Assembly (NCBI GenBank): GCA_965603365.1
Contig: CBFDCR010000039.1
Location: 1-47,740 of the forward strand
Source: JAHELQ01 sp965603365
GTDB taxonomy: Bacteria; Acidobacteriota; Aminicenantia; UBA2199
Direction of reading: 5' to 3'
Length of the DNA stretch: 47,740 nucleotides
A program made the position numbers and the translations under genes. Below are positions 1 to 8,096 of the stretch, in pieces (position 1 is the stretch's first letter; each line of letters starts with the position of its first letter). Under the pieces are notes generated by a model. That model had not been told where the DNA came from, did no database searches, and saw only the letters and a list, made by a program, of their open reading frames with translations.

Positions 1-248
1 CTTATCCCAGGCAGACTCCAGAGGACGAGCCAGATCATGGAGGAATTCTGGCAGGGTTTTGGTGGTGGCACAAAAAATACCTCATAGGCTGTTGGTCATG
101 TTAAAAAAAATTGCTCTAAATCCTCATCATCAAAGGATTTTGGGGCAAGTGGTTCAGTAGACAAATATGACTCCAGACGTCACCGCTGACGTTCTGAGTG
201 ACGGCTCTGAAACTTTTTCTTATACCCATTATAATAACTCTGAGTCAT
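1..248 (-). pseudogene. Degraded reading frame, possibly a transposase remnant
   Basis: Read from an ATG at 248 leftwards, a frame gives a short basic start (MTQSYYNGYKKKF), then an in-frame TGA at 182-180. It then continues as protein-like sequence (RLESYLSTEPLAPKSF) to another stop after an eight-T run. In a shifted frame, again after a stop, it gives TKTLPEFLHDLARPLESAW up to the window edge. At least two stops and one frameshift interrupt it, so it is not functional. The basic, aromatic-rich start and the location in gene-free debris suggest a decayed mobile-element gene, but no family was recognised. It could also be chance coding-like sequence. Confidence 0.3.
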
Positions 249-616
249 AGCGCCGCAGCAAAAAATGATGATCTTATAAGTTAAAGTGATAAAAGGAAGG
301 AGATAGAGGGATACGACTAACACGAACACGGTCACTAAAACTAAAAATCCCCCTTAAGTTAAAAGGCAGGAAAAGGGAGGACGAAGAAAAGCCGGGAAGC
401 CTCCCGCCAAAGTTTATGCGTTTATGCCCACCGTCCCCCGTGGACTCAAATGGGCTGCAGCGTCAGCATCTTCATAATCTCCGGGTGACGCCTCGCGTCA
501 TGAACGACTGTCCCGAAAAGTAAAAACTACCACCTCATCGAACAATGCAGCCGTGAATTCTCGGCCCCTAAAGTGAACCAGGGGGCAAATAGTGCCCCCG
601 GTGTCTCAACAAAAAC
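249..616. other. Gene-free stretch, apparently decayed DNA
   Basis: No open frame with a ribosome site or recognisable product was found on either strand. Short coding-like fragments on the minus strand around 430-560 are broken by several stops in every frame, which fits old pseudogene material continuing from 1-248. Nothing regulatory could be supported apart from the terminator at its right edge. Confidence 0.35.
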
Positions 617-639
617 AAAAAAGCTTCCTGGAAAGAAGC
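617..639 (-). terminator. Rho-independent terminator after the protective-antigen-like gene
   Basis: On the minus strand, just past the stop codon at 647, GCTTC and GAAGC form a short stem (635-639 with 623-627) around a 7-nt loop. A run of six T follows, then further T-rich sequence. It is correctly placed and oriented to end transcription of the gene at 647-2260. The stem is only about five base pairs, so it may be weak. Confidence 0.55.
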
Positions 640-646
640 CAGGCCA

Positions 647-1519
647 CTATTTTTTTGTTTCTCCAAACGCATAAAGGTAAGTGTCATGGGACCCCACATA
701 GACGGTGCCGATGGCCGGGGAGGACCATAACGCATCTCCGGTTTTGAACTGCCATTTCGTGACGGCTCGCTGTGCTCCCTTGTATTTGCTGCGGCCGGTA
801 TGTTGGGGGTCATGCCCGAACATGGGCCAGACCGGTTTGCCTTCGATTCTTTTTACAGGTTTTGTTGCCGATTTATCTCGCACGGCTACGGCTTCGATTG
901 TTTCACTCCCCGTTAGGGGCGATGTTGGCGTATAGGTGTAAATGCCTATCTCCCCGACAGCCGTCATCGGATGTCCCGTACCGGCGGAGTCCACGAAGTA
1001 GACCTTTTTAAGGCTGAGAAAGGAGGTTACATGGGCCGTTACTTTGTTGACCTTCGGGTTGTAGTAAGCCCACTCGATGGTTGGACCTTCACCCGTGAGC
1101 TTTGTGAAGGTGATGTCCCATTGGTAGTCTGCATCCCGGTATACCACCACTTCCATTAATTTATGATTTGCTTCATGTTTTAACTGCTTGATGACATTCT
1201 CCAGGGCTTCCTGGGATATACCCACAGCCCACTGTTTATGCTTTTTACCATAGATCGAAAACTCGCCTGTACCGGGATCATAAGTAAAATCACTGCCCAG
1301 TATAAAGCCGAGTATATCTTTCAGCTTGATTGTAGGACCCAGGTCGGGGTCCCTGGAAGTGTGGGTCGCATAGACCAGGTGTTCCTGGACCGGGCTGCCG
1401 TCACGTTTATTAATGGATAGATGGGCGCTAATAACCTCAATTGCGGGTTTGTAATCCGACCACTTTTGTTTTTTGGAAAAGCCGCCGTGCCCATCAGCCA
1501 TCTTGACCTGGGCACTCAT
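647..1519 (-). CDS. C-terminal half of a protective-antigen-like (binary toxin B) protein, ending in a PQQ propeller blade
   Basis: 290 codons in the same frame as, and directly after, the amber stop of the upstream half. The ATG follows TAG with no spacer and no clear ribosome site, so separate translation is doubtful. Residues about 18-140 follow the order of the end of domain 2 and domain 3 of anthrax protective antigen: a KKQKWSDYKPAIE segment resembling the NWSEVLPQI region, an AHLSIN strand resembling ARIIFN, a PTIKLKDILGFIL segment matching DMTLKEALKIAF, then a helix and a VVYRD strand matching ILIRD. From about residue 227 the family changes: WPMFGHDPQHTGRS, a KWQFKTG strand and SSPAIGTVYVGS are one blade of a PQQ-type beta-propeller. 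This blade normally reads SPAIGxDGTxYVGS, so two or three residues are missing. The receptor-binding domain 4 of the toxin is absent. Most likely this is the second part of one disrupted gene. Confidence 0.7.
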   Translation of the reverse strand: MSAQVKMADGHGGFSKKQKWSDYKPAIEVISAHLSINKRDGSPVQEHLVYATHTSRDPDLGPTIKLKDILGFILGSDFTYDPGTGEFSIYGKKHKQWAVGISQEALENVIKQLKHEANHKLMEVVVYRDADYQWDITFTKLTGEGPTIEWAYYNPKVNKVTAHVTSFLSLKKVYFVDSAGTGHPMTAVGEIGIYTYTPTSPLTGSETIEAVAVRDKSATKPVKRIEGKPVWPMFGHDPQHTGRSKYKGAQRAVTKWQFKTGDALWSSPAIGTVYVGSHDTYLYAFGETKK

Positions 1520-2260
1520 CTAGGGGATAGTGAGCTTCACCGGGATGTCCATCTGGATGTTTTTTAATACGTCTGTCATGCCGGACTCGGAGTGGGTAAC
1601 CGTATGCCTGGTGCCGTACCTGCCTCCGCCGCTGGCAGTTACGCTGGCGCTCCCACTGACACCGCCAAACAATCCAACACTTACACCCGCCGTTGTACTT
1701 ACATCCCAGTGATATTCTGTGTCTTTTTCATCGCTGGTGGTATTGGTCCATGAGGACCGGGCTCTTCCCCCGGTTGTGCTGGTGATTGTGGCGATCGGTG
1801 TAACCGTGTATGTGGTCATTTTTACGTATATGTCCGGGTATGCACTCACCAGTGGATGATTGGCAGGGAAAGTCACGGACATATCCATACCGACTCCCGA
1901 TACCTCCATGCCGTCCCCATAGGGGTCCTGGTCGATGGAAAACTGTGTGGGGTCGGTGAAGAACGGCCCGGGCGACTTAACTCCTTCCTTCCATAGTTTA
2001 AATGTACCGCTGCGAACATCAAAATAATAACCGTCAAGTTCAAGCCCATTCGCCACGCCATCATGATCACTATCAACATTTGGATTGTTTTTTATTTCCT
2101 CGAGGGAGATTTTTACCCTGGGGGAATATGGGGACTTTTTTTGCTGTTTTGCTTTTAGCTGTTTCGCCGGAGCGGCTGCCGATGCATCAAAACTAACGAT
2201 TGAAACTGTAAATAAAAACGCTGTAAATACCAACAACGTTGTTCCATACTTCATTTTCAT
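1520..2260 (-). CDS. N-terminal half of an anthrax protective antigen / binary toxin B-like secreted protein
   Basis: 246 residues, beginning with a signal peptide (about 1-29, ending SFDASAAA) and a Lys-rich stretch (KQLKAKQQKK). A calcium-binding motif follows (DSDHDG...LELDGY, about 63-77), which in protective antigen comes right after the furin site. The PA14 plug domain is missing, so the protein resembles the already-activated PA63 form. DQDPYGDG (110-117) and HPLVSAYP (135-142) match DPYSD and HPLVAAYP of protective antigen. Residues about 180-225 show the alternating polar/nonpolar Ser/Thr/Gly-rich pattern of the membrane-insertion loop. The frame stops at a TAG (1522-1520), and the same frame continues in the downstream half. 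About 100 residues of domain 2, including the region that carries the phi-clamp Phe in the toxin, have no counterpart. The ATG at 2260 has a strong AAGGAGGT site. In the known family the protein forms a heptameric translocation pore; here only the ancestry is supported, not activity. Confidence 0.8.
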   Translation of the reverse strand: MKMKYGTTLLVFTAFLFTVSIVSFDASAAAPAKQLKAKQQKKSPYSPRVKISLEEIKNNPNVDSDHDGVANGLELDGYYFDVRSGTFKLWKEGVKSPGPFFTDPTQFSIDQDPYGDGMEVSGVGMDMSVTFPANHPLVSAYPDIYVKMTTYTVTPIATITSTTGGRARSSWTNTTSDEKDTEYHWDVSTTAGVSVGLFGGVSGSASVTASGGGRYGTRHTVTHSESGMTDVLKNIQMDIPVKLTIP

Positions 2261-2689
2261 TTTTTTACCTCCTTATATTTCTGTACAACGTACAAAGTCA
2301 AAAGTTTTAAGGTAAAAGGAGTTTGCTAAGGGGGCACACCGTTATAAAACATTATACTTACCCCCTCATCGCTCGAGAGGTTCGATCACTATCCAGCGAT
2401 CGTTCCGGCGGTATTAAAAGAAAAAAAATCGAGGGGCGCTATAACAAATAGACCAAAAACTATAAAATTTAGACCAAAATGAGTGAAAAGGGGGGAAATT
2501 GGAGGCAGCCGAACATTACTCCCCCCCAAAAAAATATTCAGGCAAATATTTGGGGGTGAAAGTTTCCCCATTTTTCAAAAATCACAGGCCCCTCACTTGC
2601 GTAAATCGAAAAAAACCAATATTTTGTCGATGGCTTGCAAATGGGGGCTCGAAAGCATAAAATAGAATGTCAAAAGTAGGAGGCGTATC
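2261..2689. other. Divergent intergenic region with G/C-tract inverted repeat
   Basis: This region separates two divergent genes and should hold both promoters; no near-consensus promoter could be assigned. It contains two copies of tagaccaaaa about 20 bp apart (near 2450-2477). At about 2520-2556 an imperfect inverted repeat is built from a C7/A7 tract and AAATATTTGGGGG. No protein-coding frame is convincing here. Confidence 0.35.
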
Positions 2690-3583
2690 ATGAGGAACGT
2701 TTATCCAGGTAAGTTTATATTGATAATGATTTCCTTGATTCTTGTTTGTGGTGGCTATACTTTTTTACCAGGGGATGCCGAACCGCTGGTCTTGCAGGAG
2801 ATGACCTGGCCGGATGTCCGGGAGTATTTGAAGACCAACGACATGGTCATTATCCCGCTGGGTTCTACCGAGCAGCACGGTCCCCACCTGCCCTTAGGCA
2901 CCGATTATTACGAAGCTCTGGAGGTAGCGAAGAAAATTTCCCGCCGCACCGGCGTGGTGGTGGCTCCGATACTCCTGGCCGGCTACAGCGTGTACCACTC
3001 CGGCTTTCCCGGAACCCTGAGCCTGAAGCCCGAGACCATGGGGCAGGTGCTATTTGAAACCGCCGAAATGCTGATGAAGTACGGTTTTCGCCGGTTTATG
3101 TTTTTTAATTACCACGGCGGCAACGGGGTGGTGGAGAGCAAGGTGATGCACCGGATTAACCATACCACCGAGGCGGTTGCCGTCAACATCGGTATCGGCG
3201 CCCCCTTCCAGAAAGAGGACGAGCCGGTGGCGCCTTTCGACTATCATGCCGGTATTGGCGAAACCTCCATCATGCTCTATCTTAAACCCCGGATGGTGCG
3301 TATGGAGCGGTGCCAAAAGCCCACCATTACACTCTCCCCCAAAACCCAGGAACTGCAGACATTGAGCCAGAAGTATCCCCACCTGTCGGCGGTGCTGTCG
3401 TCTGTACTGGGGGTGCCGGTGGAGACCCGGAAAGGTGGGGCCAGCCATGAAATTTCCAGCAACGGCATCTGGACGTTGGCAGATCCTGGAGAGGCCAGCA
3501 AGGAGCGGGGCCAGAAAACCGTCGATACGATGGCGGAGCAAGCGGTCAAGTTCATCCTGGCCTGGAAGCAGGTCAAAAAATGA
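2690..3583 (+). CDS. Exported creatininase-family amidohydrolase
   Basis: 297 residues of the creatininase / creatinine amidohydrolase superfamily, metal-dependent hydrolases of cyclic or linear amides. The fold's metal-binding motifs are visible: IPLGSTEQHGPHLPLGTD (about 56-73), NYHGGN in place of the usual NxHGGN, and DYHAGIGETS with its His and Glu. The first ~27 residues are a hydrophobic signal sequence, so the enzyme probably acts in the periplasm or is membrane-tethered, unlike cytoplasmic creatininase. The ATG at 2690 has an AGGAGG site seven bases upstream. Its end overlaps the start of the next gene (ATGA), so the two are translationally coupled. The substrate cannot be read from sequence. 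The superfamily also includes mycofactocin MftE-type peptidases and FAPy-type deformylases, but no mycofactocin genes are nearby. Confidence 0.85.
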   Translation: MRNVYPGKFILIMISLILVCGGYTFLPGDAEPLVLQEMTWPDVREYLKTNDMVIIPLGSTEQHGPHLPLGTDYYEALEVAKKISRRTGVVVAPILLAGYSVYHSGFPGTLSLKPETMGQVLFETAEMLMKYGFRRFMFFNYHGGNGVVESKVMHRINHTTEAVAVNIGIGAPFQKEDEPVAPFDYHAGIGETSIMLYLKPRMVRMERCQKPTITLSPKTQELQTLSQKYPHLSAVLSSVLGVPVETRKGGASHEISSNGIWTLADPGEASKERGQKTVDTMAEQAVKFILAWKQVKK

Positions 3584-4425
3584 GCAATCTTAAAACCGTG
3601 AGGACGCCGGTCCAAAAAGATGACAAGGGGCAAATCGCCTTGATCGGTTTTCCCTTTGATGAATATTCGTCCCATTTGAAAGGCACTGCCGATGCACCGC
3701 CATTGATTCGGCAGGCTTTTCGTTCCGATGCCACCAACACCTGGAGTGAAGGCGGGATGAACCTGGGGGAACCAGGGATTATCGTCGATGCCCGGGATGT
3801 GGCTATGGGGGGGAAGTCCGATTACTCCCGGCAAATTGAACAATCGATCGCCCGCCTGCTGGAACGCCGGTTTTCCCCCATTGCCTTAGGGGGCGATCAT
3901 TCCGTCACCTATCCCATTATCAAAGCCTTCCACCGGAAATTCCCGGACCTGCATATCCTCCTGTTCGATGCCCACCCGGACCTCTACGATGAGTTTCAGG
4001 GTAACCGGTTCTCCCATGCCTGTCCATTTGCCCGGATTATGGAGGCGGGATTGGCAAAGCGGCTGGTGGAGGTGGGCATCCGTGCCATGAATGGGCACCA
4101 GCGGCGTCAGGCGGAAAAATTCGGCGTGGAAGTAATCGCCATGCAGGATTGGCAGGATGATCGGCTACTGGAGTTTACCGGTCCGTTGTATATCTCTGTT
4201 GACATGGATGCGCTGGACCCCGCGTTTGCTCCCGGTGTGTCCCACCTCGAACCGGGGGGATTCACCACCCGACAGGTGATCACTGCCATTCAGCGGATCA
4301 AGGCTCCTGCCATCGTGGGGGCCGATATCGTGGAGTTTAATCCCCGGCGGGATCCGTTGGGCATCACGGCAGCAGCAGCAGCCAAAATTCTCAAGGAAAT
4401 CGCCGCCAAAATGCTGTCCCGGTGA
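3580..4425 (+). CDS. speB: Agmatinase/arginase-family ureohydrolase
   Basis: 281 residues, normal length for bacterial agmatinase. All binuclear manganese motifs are present: ALGGDHS (His ligand), LLFDAHPDLYD (Asp-His-Asp) and ISVDMDALDPAFAPG (two Asp). These enzymes hydrolyse a guanidino group to urea plus an amine, for example agmatine to putrescine. Related members act on guanidinobutyrate, guanidinopropionate, formiminoglutamate or arginine, and substrate cannot be fixed from motifs alone. There is no signal peptide, so it is cytoplasmic. It overlaps the creatininase-like gene by four bases and was probably transcribed with it, suggesting both handle related nitrogen compounds. The symbol is a best guess within the family. 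Confidence 0.85.
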   Translation: MSNLKTVRTPVQKDDKGQIALIGFPFDEYSSHLKGTADAPPLIRQAFRSDATNTWSEGGMNLGEPGIIVDARDVAMGGKSDYSRQIEQSIARLLERRFSPIALGGDHSVTYPIIKAFHRKFPDLHILLFDAHPDLYDEFQGNRFSHACPFARIMEAGLAKRLVEVGIRAMNGHQRRQAEKFGVEVIAMQDWQDDRLLEFTGPLYISVDMDALDPAFAPGVSHLEPGGFTTRQVITAIQRIKAPAIVGADIVEFNPRRDPLGITAAAAAKILKEIAAKMLSR

Positions 4426-4466
4426 AAGAAATCGGGGGGGCGTTACGGTTTATTGGGGGAGACTTC

Positions 4467-5051
4467 TTAGTATAACTTCTGGGCACAATCGGGGCAGATA
4501 CCGTGGCTGAACTCCGCCTGTGAATGTTCCCTGATATAGGCTTCCAGTTGCTGCCAGTATCCTTTATCATTACGAATTTTCTTACATGAGGCGCAGATCG
4601 GTACTATTCCCTTCAAGGTCTTGATTTCTGACAGCGCCTCTTGAAGTTGACGGATGAGTTTTTTGCGCTCATCCTCTGCTTTGTGTTTGAAGAGGGCCAT
4701 CTCGATGGCAATGTGCAGTTCCCTCTCTTTAAAGGGCTTGAGGATATAGCCATAGGGCTCGGTGATCTTTGCCCGCCGCAGGGTATCCTCGTCGGAATAG
4801 GCGGTAAGATAAATCACCGGGATGTGAGAACGGTCGTGAATTTTTTCGGCAGCTTTTAACCCATCCATATCTCCCTTCAACCGGATATCCATTAACACCA
4901 GGTCCGGTTTCATATCCGCCGCTTTTTGAATGGCTTCTTTTCCGGAAGAGGCTGTGCCGGGGATGTCATATCCCAACCTTGTCAATCGCCCCTTGATCTC
5001 CTCGGCTACGAGGGCCTCATCTTCTACCACCAGGATCTTTGTCTTGGCCAT
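4467..5051 (-). CDS. Response regulator with C-terminal zinc-ribbon-like domain
   Basis: 194 residues from the ATG at 5051, chosen because AAGGAG lies upstream; a longer frame from 5111 would run into the kinase gene and is unlikely. A CheY-like receiver (about 1-120) has the acidic pair VVEDEA, the phospho-accepting Asp in LVLMDIRLKG, and the Lys of YILKPF. A coiled linker (about 125-150) leads to a short Cys-rich tail with CASCKKI and CPDCAQ, a zinc-ribbon-like module often attached to such receivers. There is no HTH DNA-binding output domain, so it probably works through protein contacts. It lies 13 bases downstream of the histidine kinase and is its obvious partner. Confidence 0.88.
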   Translation of the reverse strand: MAKTKILVVEDEALVAEEIKGRLTRLGYDIPGTASSGKEAIQKAADMKPDLVLMDIRLKGDMDGLKAAEKIHDRSHIPVIYLTAYSDEDTLRRAKITEPYGYILKPFKERELHIAIEMALFKHKAEDERKKLIRQLQEALSEIKTLKGIVPICASCKKIRNDKGYWQQLEAYIREHSQAEFSHGICPDCAQKLY

Positions 5052-5064
5052 CCGGTTTTTCTCC

Positions 5065-7233
5065 TTATTGTTGTAGGATGAGTGCGAAGGTGATGGTAAA
5101 TTCGGTACCACCGCTCCTGACCAATTTGATGGTGCCTTCCAGTTGCCGGGTTAGGGTGCGGACCAATTGTAGACCCATGGAATCGGTATTGCGAAAGTCG
5201 AGATCCTCCGGCAAACCCGCACCATTGTCGAAAACCCTCAACATCAACTGTTTGTCGTCGGTATGAAGCTCGATGCCGATTTCCCCTCCGGCTTCATCCG
5301 GGAAGGCGTGCTTCAGGGAATTGGACACCAACTCGTGGACGATCAGGCCGCAGGGAATGGCCATATCGATTCCCAATAAAATATCTTCCACGTCGATTTT
5401 GAGAGAGATGACATCCCAATTGACGCCGTACGAACGGAATAGGTCGGTTACCAGTTTGCGGATGTATTCCCCAAAATCAATTCTGGACAGATCTCTGGAT
5501 TGGTACAATTGCTCGTGAACCAGTACCATCGATCTGATTCGAAGTTGACTCTCTTCCATGATCTCGAAGCTCTTCTGGTCCTGGACATATTGAGACTGTA
5601 GGTAGAGCAGGCTGGAGATCACCTGCAAATTGTTCTTGACCCGGTGGTGGATCTCCTTTAGCAATACTTCCTTTTCCGCCAGAGCGGCTTTGAGTCGATC
5701 CTCCGCCTGAACCCGTTCGCTGATATTCATCACACCCGCCAGGGCGCCGCTGTAATTCCCTTCTTCGTTGGTGATAGGGGATGTCTCCAGGCTGACATAG
5801 ACTCGACTGCCGTCCTTGCGCAGGAATTCGAAGTCGTGCTGTTCCTGGATACCCCGCTTCCGCTGCTCCAATTTACGTCTGGCGATTTTCATACCCTCTT
5901 CATCCATAAACTCAAACAGGTGTTTCCCCTCCATCTCTTCGACGGTATATCCCAGCATCACTGCCATGGCGGGATTGACAAAGGTGGTGTAGGCGTCTTT
6001 ATCGATGACCCATATGCCCTCCCGCAAGTTCTCGATCAGTTGGCGGTACTTTTTTTCACTCTTCTGCAGTGCCTCCCCTGCCCGTTTGGGTTCGGTGATG
6101 TCTAAAATCTGGGCCACCGTGCGCATACGGCCGGTTGAATCTTTGATGACGCTGACACTGATTTCCGCCCGCCTCTTTTCACCGTTTTTGCGGACGATGT
6201 TGAACTCATAGCGGGAAGGAATGTCTTCTCCCCTCTGCCGACGTACGTATCGGTCGGTCAGCAACTGCCTTGACTCGTCGTCCAGGAATTCCCTGAAATC
6301 GTGGCCTATGACCTCCGCCGGTGAATATTTCAATATCCGGCACAGTTCATCGTTGGCGTAGGTAAATCGGAAATTGTCGTCGATGACGATGATCCCGGCA
6401 TGGGAGTTTTCCACCACCGAGCGGTAACGCTCTTCACTTTCCCGCAGTGCCTCTTCCGTCTTCTTACGCTCGGTGATGTCGTGGGCCACATGAACACTGC
6501 CGATAAATGTACCGTCGGCATCGCAAAGGGGGGTTACCGATACGAAAAAATCGCCCCCTAACCGCTCCTCGTGCAGCTCAGCGGTATGTTCACGGCGGTC
6601 AGCTAAAAAAAGGGTGTGGGGGCAGAAATCGGGGGGTTCTTCGAGACCATGGACGACCCTGTAGCAGGTCTGGCCTACCAGTTTTTGTGGAGTCGTTCCC
6701 AATCGATCGGCCATGGCCTTGTTGACCCGTACAAGCCGGTACTGGCTGTCTACTATCATGATGAGATTCGGCACTGCATTGAATGTTCGCTCCCACTCGT
6801 CACTGGCCTGAATCAGTTGGGCCTCTGCCCTCTTGCGCTCGCTGATGTCCCGGAAGACCACCTGTACGGCCGCTTGACCCCGATAAGTGGTGGGAATCCC
6901 CAAAACTTCTACGTCAACGGTTGTCCCGCCCAGCCGTACAAACTTTTCTTCCCGTAGCTCGGCCGCTTTTCCTTCTGTTTCGATCTGCTGCAGCCTCCGG
7001 GTCACCATGTCCCGATAGTCGGGATGGACAAAATCGATAATCGGTCTGCCTAAAATTTCTTCCGGTTTTTTGGCTCCCAGGAGACGGGCACCGGCGGGAT
7101 TTATAAAAACAGCCCTGCCGCCGCTGTGAATGGCAATCCCATCAAACGAGAGTTCCACTAACTGGCGATAACACTTTTCGCTCTCCAGCCAGTCCTCTGA
7201 ATTATCGACTCTCTTTTGATCGGTTTTGCCCAT
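5065..7233 (-). CDS. Soluble multi-PAS sensor histidine kinase (HisKA_2 type)
   Basis: 722 residues without membrane segments. Four PAS domains in tandem (about 20-135, 140-260, 265-385 and 390-510) precede a HisKA_2 dimerisation/phosphoacceptor region with HHRVKNNLQ (about 525-533) and a HATPase_c domain: N box HELVSNSLKHAF, G1 DNGAGLPE, G2 SMGLQLVRTL. HisKA_2 kinases typically pass phosphate to stand-alone receivers, matching the next gene. The second PAS has a Cys-containing segment (CYRVVHG...FCPHTLF) often seen in redox- or cofactor-binding PAS domains; the ligand is unknown. The ATG at 7233 has an AGGAGG site. It acts in the cytoplasm. Confidence 0.9.
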   Translation of the reverse strand: MGKTDQKRVDNSEDWLESEKCYRQLVELSFDGIAIHSGGRAVFINPAGARLLGAKKPEEILGRPIIDFVHPDYRDMVTRRLQQIETEGKAAELREEKFVRLGGTTVDVEVLGIPTTYRGQAAVQVVFRDISERKRAEAQLIQASDEWERTFNAVPNLIMIVDSQYRLVRVNKAMADRLGTTPQKLVGQTCYRVVHGLEEPPDFCPHTLFLADRREHTAELHEERLGGDFFVSVTPLCDADGTFIGSVHVAHDITERKKTEEALRESEERYRSVVENSHAGIIVIDDNFRFTYANDELCRILKYSPAEVIGHDFREFLDDESRQLLTDRYVRRQRGEDIPSRYEFNIVRKNGEKRRAEISVSVIKDSTGRMRTVAQILDITEPKRAGEALQKSEKKYRQLIENLREGIWVIDKDAYTTFVNPAMAVMLGYTVEEMEGKHLFEFMDEEGMKIARRKLEQRKRGIQEQHDFEFLRKDGSRVYVSLETSPITNEEGNYSGALAGVMNISERVQAEDRLKAALAEKEVLLKEIHHRVKNNLQVISSLLYLQSQYVQDQKSFEIMEESQLRIRSMVLVHEQLYQSRDLSRIDFGEYIRKLVTDLFRSYGVNWDVISLKIDVEDILLGIDMAIPCGLIVHELVSNSLKHAFPDEAGGEIGIELHTDDKQLMLRVFDNGAGLPEDLDFRNTDSMGLQLVRTLTRQLEGTIKLVRSGGTEFTITFALILQQ

Positions 7234-7363
7234 TATCCGACCTCCTGTTTTGCCGCTTGCAGGCTCTCAAATTTCTTTTGAATTTTTTCTTGATCTTTAG
7301 CTGCCTTACAACAGAATTTTAATGGAAGTAAGAGAGAATTTCAATAAAAAAATATTTATTATT

Positions 7364-8092
7364 TTATTCTTTCCAGATTTTAAGGTCAAGCAAGCGCCGG
7401 GTCACCAGGCCGGCCCAATCCCGGTTGGCTGCCGGGTTGGCCGGGCTGGGGTGAAGGATGTGGCCGATCTGGATATCAAGGTTAGCCAGTGCCCGCAGGG
7501 CACACTCCCTGGCAAACCGGCCCACCCCGATGAGCCATCGCGGCTGCAGGATGTCCACCAACTGCTGCAGGTGGCGGTCGCAGGCCTCAAAGAGCAGTCG
7601 GCGCTCATCTGCCTTGAGCTTGTCGGGTGTCCGGTTGCGTCCGCTCTCTTCTAAGAAAGTCAGGGGGCAGTAATTGGCCACAAAGTGATCCTGAAAAAAG
7701 TCCTGGGGGCTTTTGAACCTCTGCTTAAAAAGCCCCCACAACCGTTGACCGCTCACTTCCGAGCGTCGACAGTCGAAGCCCAGGACCGGCCGCCTGGGGT
7801 GTTCCGCCGCCGGTTTTTTCACCGCCGCCTCGATATGCAGCCAGTCCTTGACGGCTGCCACTTCGCCAAAAGGGACGCCGGTCTGGACCATGCCCCAGGG
7901 CCCCGGATTCATGCCCAGAAACACGACTCTTTTCCGGGAGTCTCCATATTTTTCGATATACAGTCGATGGCTCGGCTGGGCATAGTCCAGGGGGTTGTAG
8001 ACGATGACCACCGGCTCGGCAAAACTCAGCCCGCTGACTGCCTCACGCAAGTGCTGAGCCGCTTCGATCAGTTGTTCGGCGGGGGCAGTCAT
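7364..8092 (-). CDS. smug1: SMUG1-type uracil-DNA glycosylase
   Basis: 242 residues. The active-site motif GMNPGPWGMVQTGVPFGE is nearly identical to the single-strand-selective monofunctional uracil-DNA glycosylase family. VANYCPL, the GVGRFA segment and the HPSPANP loop that clasps the flipped base are all present. The enzyme removes uracil and oxidised pyrimidines such as 5-hydroxymethyluracil from DNA to start base-excision repair. SMUG1 is mainly eukaryotic with scattered bacterial copies. It starts four bases after the trpS stop, so the two are probably co-transcribed; no functional link is obvious. The region 7234-7363 upstream of the kinase and downstream of this gene holds no gene. 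Confidence 0.9.
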   Translation of the reverse strand: MTAPAEQLIEAAQHLREAVSGLSFAEPVVIVYNPLDYAQPSHRLYIEKYGDSRKRVVFLGMNPGPWGMVQTGVPFGEVAAVKDWLHIEAAVKKPAAEHPRRPVLGFDCRRSEVSGQRLWGLFKQRFKSPQDFFQDHFVANYCPLTFLEESGRNRTPDKLKADERRLLFEACDRHLQQLVDILQPRWLIGVGRFARECALRALANLDIQIGHILHPSPANPAANRDWAGLVTRRLLDLKIWKE

Positions 8093-8096
8093 CCAT

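Noticed and set aside
2480..2565. Poly-C/poly-G inverted repeat as a terminator
   Set aside because: It lies between two divergent genes where no terminator is needed, and no T-run follows on either strand; kept only as a possible repeat.
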